Source of the DNA: CAYLNK01 sp964384675
GTDB taxonomy: Bacteria; Acidobacteriota; Thermoanaerobaculia; UBA5066
DNA: 20,153 nt
Assembly (NCBI GenBank): GCA_964384675.1
Contig: CAYLNK010000095.1
Span: forward strand, 1-20,153
Direction: 5' to 3'
The notes beneath the pieces are model-generated. The model made no database searches. It had not been told where the DNA came from and saw only the letters and a list, made by a program, of their open reading frames with translations. Numbering within the stretch: the first letter of the stretch is position 1; each line of letters starts with the position of its first letter. The position numbers were made by a program, and so were the translations under genes. This document shows, piece after piece, positions 14,676 through 20,153 of the stretch.

Positions 14676-14702
14676 GAGGAGGCGGGACGCGCCCGCCTCC
14701 TC
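14676..14702. terminator. 11-bp stem between sdhB and the HupE-like gene
   Basis: GAGGAGGCGGG (14676-14686) pairs perfectly with CCCGCCTCCTC (14692-14702) around an ACGCG loop. In the direction of transcription it lies about 38 bp after the sdhB stop and 5 bp before the HupE-like ATG. It may end the mdh-sdhCAB transcript or occlude the HupE-like start. No T-run. Confidence 0.5.
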
Positions 14703-14740
14703 GTCTCCGGACCCGGTCCGGCCGCCGGATCACCCGGGGA

Positions 14741-15517
14741 TCAGATACCAGCAGAGGCCTTCGAGGACTCGCCCCTCGAGCAGAGGCTGGCCTTCACGAA
14801 ATCGCGGTTGAGACGGGCGATGAACTCCAGCCGGATCTCCTTCGGGCACGCGGCCTCGCACTCCCCGTGGTTCGTGCAGGTGCCGAACCCCTCGGCATCC
14901 ATCGTCTCGACCATCTGGAGGACGCGGCGGCTCCGCTCCGGCTGGCCCTGCGGCAGGAGGCCGAGGTGAGACACCTTCGCCGCGACGAACAGCATCGCCG
15001 AGGCGTTCGGGCAGGCGGCCACGCAGGCCGCGCAGCCGATGCAGGCGGCGGCGTCCATCGCCACGTCGGCCGCCTCCTTCGGGACCGCGATGGCGTTGCC
15101 GTCGGGGGCGTTCCCGGTAGGGGCGGTGATGAAGCCGCCGGCCTGGATGATCCGGTCGAACGCCGAGCGGTCGACGATGAGGTCCTTCAGGACGGGGAAG
15201 GCGTCGGCACGCCACGGCTCGAGCGTCAGCTCGTCACCGTTCTTGAAGCTCCGCATGTGGAGCTGACAGGTGGTGGTGGCCGACCGGGGACCGTGCGGGT
15301 CGCCGTTCACCACGACGCCGCACTGGCCGCAGATCCCCTCCCGGCAGTCGTGGTCGAACGCGATCGGGTCCTCGCCCTTCAGGATGAGGCTCTCGTTGAC
15401 CACGTCGAGCATCTCGAGGAACGACATGTCCGGGCTGATGTCGTCGGCCGGGTAGGTGACGAACTTCCCCTCCGAGACCCGGTCCTTCTGCCTCCAGACG
15501 TGGAGCTTCAGCTTCAT
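14741..15517 (-). CDS. sdhB: succinate dehydrogenase iron-sulfur subunit
   Basis: A 258-residue subunit that carries electrons from SdhA flavin to the membrane quinone site. The [2Fe-2S] ligands are Cys58, Cys63, Cys66 and Cys84 (CREGICGQC, then TTTC). The [4Fe-4S] and [3Fe-4S] ligands are in CIGCAACVAACP (159-170) and CTNHGECEAACP (214-225). The TTCQLHMRSF region and the length fit the b558-type SdhB/FrdB group. ATG at 15517 gives MKLKLHVWRQ; it starts 14 nt after the sdhA stop and has no clear ribosome-binding site, so coupling with sdhA is likely. The reading frame stays open far upstream through sdhA, but that extension is an out-of-frame shadow of sdhA. Confidence 0.96.
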   Translation of the reverse strand: MKLKLHVWRQKDRVSEGKFVTYPADDISPDMSFLEMLDVVNESLILKGEDPIAFDHDCREGICGQCGVVVNGDPHGPRSATTTCQLHMRSFKNGDELTLEPWRADAFPVLKDLIVDRSAFDRIIQAGGFITAPTGNAPDGNAIAVPKEAADVAMDAAACIGCAACVAACPNASAMLFVAAKVSHLGLLPQGQPERSRRVLQMVETMDAEGFGTCTNHGECEAACPKEIRLEFIARLNRDFVKASLCSRGESSKASAGI

Positions 15518-15531
15518 CGCGTTGCCGTGGC

Positions 15532-17442
15532 TCACTTGTAGCTCCTCGTGGCGAGATGGACGTTCTCGTAGACGAGCGGCTCCACGTGGCGGATCGGCTT
15601 CTTGCCGTCGCCGGTGTACTCCCACGCCGCGACGTGGCAGAACTTCTCGTCGTCCCTCTTGGCCTCCCCTTCGTCCTGGTACTCCTCCCGGAAGTGGCCG
15701 CCGCACGACTCGCGGCGCTCCAGCGCGTCCAGGCACATCAGCTCGCCCAGCTCCAGGAAATCGGCCACACGGCCCGCCTTCTCGAGCGACTGGTTGATCT
15801 CTCCGCCGTCCCCGAGGACGGTCACGTTCCGCCAGAACTCCTCGCGCAGCGCGGGGATCTTCTGGAGGGCGGCCTTCAGCCCGTCCTCGGTCCGCGCCAT
15901 GCCGCAGTGATCCCACATGATCTTCCCGAGCTCGCGGTGGAACGAGTCGACGGTGCGCTTCCCCTTGATCCGCAGAAACGTCTTCATCCGCGCGGCGACG
16001 GCGGCCTCGGCCTCCTCGAAGGCGGGGTGGCCGGTCGAGACCTTCTCCAGCTTCGTCGAGCCCAGGTAGTGCCCGATCGCGTACGGCATCACGAAGTAGC
16101 CGTCGGCGAGCCCCTGCATCAGCGCGCTCGCGCCGAGCCGGTTGGCGCCGTGGTCCGAGAAGTTCGCCTCGCCCGCGACGTGGAGACCCGGGATGGTCGA
16201 CATCAGGTTGTAGTCGACCCAGAGCCCGCCCATCGTGTAATGGGCGGCCGGGTAGATCCGCATGGGGACCCTGTACGGGTTCTCGTCGGTGATCCTCTCG
16301 TACATGTCGAAGAGGTTCCCGTACCGCTCCCGGATGGTGTCCGCCCCGAGGCGCTTGATGGCGTCGGAGAAGTCGAGGTAGACGCCGAGGCCGGTCTCGC
16401 CGACGCCGCGCCCGTCGTCGCACGCCTCCTTCGCCGCGCGAGACGCGATGTCGCGGGGGGCGAGGTTGCCGAAGCTCGGGTACTTCCGCTCCAGGTAGTA
16501 GTCGCGCTCGTCCTCGGGCACCTCGTGCGGCACCCGCTTGTCGCCCTTCTTCTTCGGCACCCAGATGCGGCCGTCGTTGCGGAGCGACTCGGACATCAGG
16601 GTCAGCTTCGACTGGTGGTCGCCGGTCACGGGGATGCAGGTCGGGTGGATCTGCGTGTAGCACGGGTTCCCGAACGCGGCGCCCTTCTTGTAGGCACGCC
16701 AGATGGCGGTGACGTTGGCGCCCTTGCAGTACGTCGCGAGGTAGAAGACGGTGCCGTAGCCGCCGGTCGCCAGGACCACGGCGTCCGCCACGTGCGACTC
16801 GATCTTCCCGGAGACCAGGTCCCGGGTGACGATGCCGCGCGCCCGGCCGTCCACCAGGACGACCTCCTGCATCTCGTGGCGGGTGTACATCTTCACCTGG
16901 CCGAGGCCGATCTGGCGCTCCAGGGCCTGGTAGGCGCCCAGCAGGAGCTGCTGCCCCGTCTGGCCCCGCGCGTAGAACGTGCGCGACACCTGGGCGCCGC
17001 CGAACGAGCGGTTCGTCAGGGTCCCGCCGTACTCGCGCGCGAACGGGACCCCTTGCGCGACGCACTGGTCGATGATGCTGACCGACACCTCGGCGAGGCG
17101 GTGGACGTTCTCCTCGCGGGCCCGGAAGTCGCCGCCCTTGATCGTGTCGTAGAAGAGCCGGAAGACGCTGTCGCCGTCGTTCTGGTAGTTCTTGGCGGCG
17201 TTGATGCCGCCCTGGGCCGCGATCGAGTGCGCACGCCGCGGGGTGTCCTGGTAGCAAAAGCAGGAGACGTTGTAGCCGAGCTCGGCGAGGGTGGCGGCCG
17301 CGGAGGCGCCGGCGAGGCCGGAGCCGACCACGATGACGTTGAACTTCCGCTTGTTCGCCGGGTTGACCAGCTTCATCTCGAACTTGTGCTTCGCCCACTT
17401 CCCGGCGAGCGGGCCGGAGGGGACGTTCGATTTGAGTTCCAT
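15532..17442 (-). CDS. sdhA: succinate dehydrogenase flavoprotein subunit
   Basis: A 636-residue flavoprotein that oxidises succinate to fumarate. The FAD dinucleotide fold is VVGSGLAGASAAATLAELG (38-56). The covalent flavin attachment is His72 in AHSIAAQGGINAA. Substrate/capping-domain motifs HPTCIP, PAAHYTMGGLWVD and the GEANFSDHGANRLGASALMQG segment are intact. The ATG at 17442 is supported by AGAAGGG about seven nt upstream; the open frame continues upstream to 17619 inside sdhC but without a signal or family-like sequence. Middle gene of sdhC-sdhA-sdhB, 17 bp after sdhC. Confidence 0.96.
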   Translation of the reverse strand: MELKSNVPSGPLAGKWAKHKFEMKLVNPANKRKFNVIVVGSGLAGASAAATLAELGYNVSCFCYQDTPRRAHSIAAQGGINAAKNYQNDGDSVFRLFYDTIKGGDFRAREENVHRLAEVSVSIIDQCVAQGVPFAREYGGTLTNRSFGGAQVSRTFYARGQTGQQLLLGAYQALERQIGLGQVKMYTRHEMQEVVLVDGRARGIVTRDLVSGKIESHVADAVVLATGGYGTVFYLATYCKGANVTAIWRAYKKGAAFGNPCYTQIHPTCIPVTGDHQSKLTLMSESLRNDGRIWVPKKKGDKRVPHEVPEDERDYYLERKYPSFGNLAPRDIASRAAKEACDDGRGVGETGLGVYLDFSDAIKRLGADTIRERYGNLFDMYERITDENPYRVPMRIYPAAHYTMGGLWVDYNLMSTIPGLHVAGEANFSDHGANRLGASALMQGLADGYFVMPYAIGHYLGSTKLEKVSTGHPAFEEAEAAVAARMKTFLRIKGKRTVDSFHRELGKIMWDHCGMARTEDGLKAALQKIPALREEFWRNVTVLGDGGEINQSLEKAGRVADFLELGELMCLDALERRESCGGHFREEYQDEGEAKRDDEKFCHVAAWEYTGDGKKPIRHVEPLVYENVHLATRSYK

Positions 17443-17459
17443 CGATGCCCTTCTTTCGC

Positions 17460-18167
17460 CTAGCTCAGCTTCAGGACGCCCGCCAGCACGGCCAGCGGGA
17501 TCGCCAGGAAGCCGGTCACGACGACGACGGTGAAGACGGTCGCGAGCCCGCGGAGCGCCCGCTCGTAGCGCGGGTGGCTGGCGCCGAGCGTCTGGAAGAG
17601 GCTCCAGACCCCGTGCCACAGGTGGAAGGCCAGGGCCGCCATCGCCAGGATGTAGAAGGCCGCCACCGGGACGACCTGGAGGCCCGTCACCAGGTTGTGG
17701 AAGACGTCGCCCTCCACGAACCCCGGATGCACGTTCCCGATGGTCAGGTGCATCAGGTGGTAGACGATGAACGCTCCGAGGAGCGGTCCCGTCCAGCGCA
17801 TCGTGCGCGACGCGTACGTCGACTCCTTCGAGCGCAGCGCGCGGTAGCCGATCGGCCGGGCCGAGAGGCTCCGCCGCGTCAGCAGCAGGTACGCCCAGAT
17901 GTGGAGCAGCACCATGCCGAGGAGCCCCGCCCGGACGACCCAGAGGAGGGCGCCCAGCTTGCGGAGACCGGCCCCGTAGGCGTTCAGGGCGTCGGGACCC
18001 TTGAACGAGAGGAGGTTGCCGGTCATGTGACCGAGCACGAAGAGCGAGAGCGCGATGCCGGTCACCGCCATCACCGCCTTCAGGCCGATCGAGGACGTGA
18101 GGGCCGCCACCAGCGGCCCCCGCTTCACCTGGGCTTCCGCGTCGTCTGCGGAGGAAACCGCGTTCAA
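17460..18167 (-). CDS. sdhC: succinate dehydrogenase cytochrome b558 subunit
   Basis: A 235-residue membrane anchor with five predicted transmembrane helices, of the single-subunit diheme b558 type (no sdhD). Candidate haem ligands are among His47, His89, His137, His140, His147, His182 and His185, in contexts VLGHMTGNLL, LLHIWAYLL, YHLMHLTIGNVHPGF and FHLWHGVWSLFQ. I choose a TTG start at 18167 because AAGGGAGG (18173-18180) lies five nt upstream; a GTG at 18191 is in frame and would add eight residues but has no visible ribosome-binding site. It passes electrons from SdhB to quinone. First gene of sdhCAB, about 80 bp after mdh. Confidence 0.9.
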   Translation of the reverse strand: MNAVSSADDAEAQVKRGPLVAALTSSIGLKAVMAVTGIALSLFVLGHMTGNLLSFKGPDALNAYGAGLRKLGALLWVVRAGLLGMVLLHIWAYLLLTRRSLSARPIGYRALRSKESTYASRTMRWTGPLLGAFIVYHLMHLTIGNVHPGFVEGDVFHNLVTGLQVVPVAAFYILAMAALAFHLWHGVWSLFQTLGASHPRYERALRGLATVFTVVVVTGFLAIPLAVLAGVLKLS

Positions 18168-18172
18168 CTCAT

Positions 18173-18180
18173 CCTCCCTT
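18173..18180 (-). promoter_or_regulatory. ribosome binding site supporting a TTG start of sdhC
   Basis: AAGGGAGG on the minus strand, five nt ahead of TTG (18167-18165) and overlapping the first codons of the alternative GTG form. It is the best Shine-Dalgarno sequence here and argues for the rare start codon. Confidence 0.55.
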
Positions 18181-18222
18181 GCCCCACGCACCGGGGAACG
18201 GCCCGCGTGGAAGGCCAGGGGA

Positions 18223-18239
18223 GGCGCCGCGCCGGCGCC
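18223..18239. terminator. small stem-loop between mdh and sdhC
   Basis: GGCGCCG (18223-18229) pairs with CGGCGCC (18233-18239) around a CGC loop, about 10 bp after the mdh stop. No T-run. It may attenuate rather than end transcription into sdhCAB. Confidence 0.3.
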
Positions 18240-18249
18240 CCCCTCCAGA

Positions 18250-19176
18250 TCAGCAGGTCAGCTTCCCCACCAGCTCGGCGACGGCGTCGGCCGACTTCCG
18301 GAGCGCGGCGCTCTCCTCGTCCGTCAGCTTCAGCTCCACGATCCGCTCGATGCCGTCCTTGCCGAGGACGACCGGAACACCCACGAAGAGGCCGTGGATC
18401 CCGTACTCGCCCTCCAGGAGGGCGGCGCACGGCAGGACCTTCTTCTTGTCGTTGAAGATGGCGTCGACCATCTCGACAGCGGCGGCCGACGGCGCGTAGT
18501 ACGCCGAGCCGGTCTTCAGGTAGTTGACGATCTCGAGCCCGCCGCCCGCCGTCCGTTTGCAGATGGCGTCGACCCGCTCCGGCGACATCATCTCGGTCAT
18601 CGGAACACCGGCGATGGTCGAGTAGCGCGGGAGCGGGACCATGGTGTCGCCGTGCCCGCCCAGCACCGTCGCGTGGATGTTGGCCATCGAGATCCCGGTC
18701 TCCATCGACAGGAAGGCGCGCATCCGGGCGCTGTCGAGGATCCCCGCCATGCCGATGACCTTGTTCTTGGGCGCCTTGGAGACGCGGCGGGCCACCTCGC
18801 ACATCGCGTCGAGCGGGTTGGTCACCATCACGATCGTGAGGTCGCGCGAGAAGCGGGTCACCCGGCTGATGCAGTCGGCGACGATCTCCTCGTTCTTCCG
18901 GAGGAGGTCGTCTCGCGACATCCCCGGCTTGCGGGCGAGGCCGGCCGTCATGACGACGAGGTCCGAACCCTCGGTCTCCTCGTAGCCGTTGGAGCCGACG
19001 ATCTTCATGTCGAAGCCCTCGACCGCTCCCGACTGGAGCATGTCGAGGCCCTTGCCCTGAGGGACCCCGTCCACGACGTCCACCAGGACGACGTCCGCAA
19101 GCTCTTTCTCGACAATCCTTTGAGCAGCCGTGGCCCCGACGTTACCGGCTCCGATCACCGTGACTTTGCGTCGCAT
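18250..19176 (-). CDS. mdh: malate dehydrogenase (NAD-dependent, LDH-like type)
   Basis: A 308-residue enzyme that interconverts malate and oxaloacetate. The NAD fold GAGNVGATAA (9-18) with Asp33 indicates NAD rather than NADP. Arg82 and Arg88 in LARKPGMSRDDL bind the dicarboxylate; the Arg at 82 marks malate rather than lactate dehydrogenase. VTNPLDAM (118-125), Asp148/Arg151 in LDSARMR and the catalytic His175 in GGHGDTMVPL complete the site. The ATG at 19176 has GGGAGG about ten nt upstream. It lies upstream of sdhCAB in the same direction, and is divergent from the four-helix-bundle gene. Confidence 0.96.
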   Translation of the reverse strand: MRRKVTVIGAGNVGATAAQRIVEKELADVVLVDVVDGVPQGKGLDMLQSGAVEGFDMKIVGSNGYEETEGSDLVVMTAGLARKPGMSRDDLLRKNEEIVADCISRVTRFSRDLTIVMVTNPLDAMCEVARRVSKAPKNKVIGMAGILDSARMRAFLSMETGISMANIHATVLGGHGDTMVPLPRYSTIAGVPMTEMMSPERVDAICKRTAGGGLEIVNYLKTGSAYYAPSAAAVEMVDAIFNDKKKVLPCAALLEGEYGIHGLFVGVPVVLGKDGIERIVELKLTDEESAALRKSADAVAELVGKLTC

Positions 19177-19234
19177 CGAAAGCTCGCCTCCCGTGGGAGC
19201 CTAGCAGGCCGACCCGCGGTAAAGAAGGGTGCGG

Positions 19235-19247
19235 GTCCATCATGGAC
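19235..19247. repeat. short dyad in the mdh / four-helix-bundle divergent region
   Basis: GTCCAT and ATGGAC flank a single C (19235-19247), a perfect 6-bp dyad in the 113-bp gap between divergent genes. It could be a small operator; the length is too short to be sure it is not chance. Confidence 0.2.
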
Positions 19248-19289
19248 AGCGGAACGTTTCCACGCCGTCCGTCGTATAGGATGCTGAGG

Positions 19290-19637
19290 ATGAGCGACTA
19301 CAAGTCCCTTCCGTCGTGGAGGCGCGGGATGAGCTTCGCCCACGCGGTCTACGCCGCGGTCGAATCGGCCGGGCTCAAGGAGACCGAGGAAGGACGGCGC
19401 CTCCGGAAGGCCGCGGTGTCGATCCCGTCCCTGATCGCCGAGGCCTCTCTGGACCTGACCGGGCGCGACCGGGACGAGGTCCTCTTCATGGCTGACTCGA
19501 AGCTCGGCGAGGTGGGGCGCCTCCTCGAGGAGGCGTGCCAGAAGCTCCTCCCGGAGTCCGAGCGCGTGAGCCTCCTCGCCGAGATCGACCTCCTCGCCGG
19601 CGAGCTCGCCGGACTCCGCGAGGCGAGAGTCTCCTGA
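19290..19637 (+). CDS. four-helix-bundle protein (S23/IVP-like family)
   Basis: A 115-residue, almost entirely helical protein. The pattern YKSLPSWRRGMSFAHAVY (4-21) followed by LRKAAVSIPSLIAEA (38-52) matches the four-helix-bundle family first named from insertions in 23S rRNA genes, where the usual motif is LRRAAVSIPSNIAEG; here Asn and Gly are replaced by Leu and Ala. I choose ATG 19290 since MSDYKSLPSW matches the family N-terminus and AGGA lies eight nt upstream; ATG at 19281 or 19242 are in-frame alternatives. The family's function is mostly unknown (one branch, Avd, assists diversity-generating reverse transcriptases, but no reverse transcriptase is here). It overlaps the next gene as TGATG. 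Confidence 0.8.
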   Translation: MSDYKSLPSWRRGMSFAHAVYAAVESAGLKETEEGRRLRKAAVSIPSLIAEASLDLTGRDRDEVLFMADSKLGEVGRLLEEACQKLLPESERVSLLAEIDLLAGELAGLREARVS

Positions 19638-19993
19638 TGCCGAAGATCTCCCCCCGTGCCGCCGTCGTCGAGCACCCGCTCTACCAGGCCACCCTGGCCG
19701 CACAGCACGCCGCCTACCAGGTGATGCGGGGGGTCCCGCCGGACTGGAAGGCGAAGGCCACCCGGATGCACGTCGCGCTGGTCCATGCCACGACGTACGC
19801 CCAGTACGCCATCGACCCGGATAGCACCGACCGGCCCGGAAGCGTCCAGGGCCTGCTCTCCGCCGTGGCCGAGGCCCGGGAGCAGCTCGAGCCGCTCACC
19901 GCCGTGGCCGACGCCAACGAGGTCGACGCGCTGGTCGAGTCCCTGGGGCGGGTCGAGGCGGCCGCCGGGACTCCGGAGACCGCGCCCGCCTGA
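19637..19993 (+). CDS. small helical protein of unknown function, coupled to the four-helix-bundle gene
   Basis: A 118-residue protein I do not recognise. It is mostly helix-forming, soluble, without signal peptide or membrane segment. Residues 10-58 (VVEHPLYQATLAAQHAAYQVMRG and on) and 68-112 look like two helical hairpins separated by the proline/aspartate-rich linker PDSTDRPGS. The ATG overlaps the stop of the four-helix-bundle gene (TGATG at 19635-19639), so the two are translated together and may form a complex. The ending GTPETAPA is flexible. The frame is open further upstream inside the previous gene, but that part is Arg/Pro-rich shadow. Confidence 0.7.
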   Translation: MPKISPRAAVVEHPLYQATLAAQHAAYQVMRGVPPDWKAKATRMHVALVHATTYAQYAIDPDSTDRPGSVQGLLSAVAEAREQLEPLTAVADANEVDALVESLGRVEAAAGTPETAPA

Positions 19994-20002
19994 CGACTCT
20001 CC

Positions 20003-20153
20003 CTACTCCTGCTTCTTGGTCCCGAGGATCACGAGGACGATCAGCAGCAGGAGGACGATGAGGCCGATCACGATCGTCGTCGATCGGGACGCGCCCGCGG
20101 GCGGCTCGGTGGTCGGCTCCGTCGCCGCGGCCGGCTTCACCTCGTGGGCCTTG
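20003..20153 (-). CDS. C-terminal end of a membrane-anchored protein (partial, cut by window edge)
   Basis: The last 50 residues of a gene that continues beyond the window. The visible part is a Pro/Ala/Thr/Glu-rich linker (KPAAATEPTTEPPAG), one strongly hydrophobic helix (TTIVIGLIVLLLLIVLVIL) and a short charged tail GTKKQE, ending in TAG at 20003-20005. This is the arrangement of a C-terminal membrane anchor with a short cytoplasmic tail. The protein's identity cannot be told. It converges on the preceding plus-strand gene with a 9-bp gap. Confidence 0.6.
   Translation of the reverse strand, partial: KAHEVKPAAATEPTTEPPAGASRSTTIVIGLIVLLLLIVLVILGTKKQE

Noticed and set aside
14741..17398. An apparent 885-residue fusion of an unknown protein with SdhB
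   Set aside because: The part upstream of 15517 is an out-of-frame reading of sdhA; sdhB has its own ATG directly after the sdhA stop.
19290..19637. Accessory protein (Avd) of a diversity-generating retroelement
   Set aside because: No reverse transcriptase, template repeat or variable repeat is seen in the window; the broader four-helix-bundle family explains it.

Overview
The window is about 20 kb of GC-rich bacterial chromosome, densely packed with intact housekeeping genes. It most resembles an Acidobacteriota genome. The inference rests on family content: an Acidobacteria-type VWFA-related secreted protein, an Oar-like TonB-dependent receptor with an N-terminal carboxypeptidase-regulatory domain, a b558-type SdhCAB, and an S23-like four-helix-bundle protein. 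There is no 16S or other marker in the window, so the phylum is an inference, not an observation.

Layout. 1-1732 (minus): a VWA-domain secreted protein followed by an overlapping OmpA-family lipoprotein. 1733-2452: a roughly 720-bp gene-free stretch with a perfect 18-bp hairpin and a long, diverged inverted repeat. 2453-6569 (minus): a tight operon sucC-sucD-ndk-fhs (succinyl-CoA synthetase, nucleoside diphosphate kinase, formate-tetrahydrofolate ligase). 6570-6890: the sucC leader and four tandem 46/47-bp copies of a GC-rich hairpin, the last copy running over the receptor's stop codon. 6882-9887 (minus): the receptor. 10055-12952 (plus, divergent): a large secreted nuclease with Calx-beta, OB-like and endonuclease/exonuclease/phosphatase domains. 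13003-13551 (plus): a DUF502 membrane protein whose stop codon abuts that of a convergent HupE/UreJ-like membrane protein (13552-14670, minus). 14741-19176 (minus): mdh-sdhC-sdhA-sdhB. 19290-19993 (plus): a four-helix-bundle protein and an overlapping small helical protein of unknown function. 20003-20153 (minus): the C-terminal membrane anchor of a gene cut by the window edge.

How it works together. mdh, sdhCAB and sucCD cover three TCA-cycle steps (succinyl-CoA to succinate to fumarate, and malate to oxaloacetate) and are all on the minus strand, but they are separated by an envelope/secretion block (receptor, nuclease, DUF502, HupE-like). The receptor and the nuclease share a 167-bp divergent upstream region, so an extracellular DNA/phosphoester-scavenging pair is a reasonable hypothesis. 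ndk downstream of sucCD fits nucleotide-triphosphate exchange with succinyl-CoA synthetase; fhs brings formate/C1 entry into the same transcript.

I do not see a defence system, mobile element with transposase, CRISPR array, RNA gene or prophage. The parts least explained by known genes are the tandem hairpin array at 6705-6890, the nested inverted repeats at 1866-2307, the stem just ahead of the DUF502 start, and the two-gene helical-protein pair at 19290-19993.
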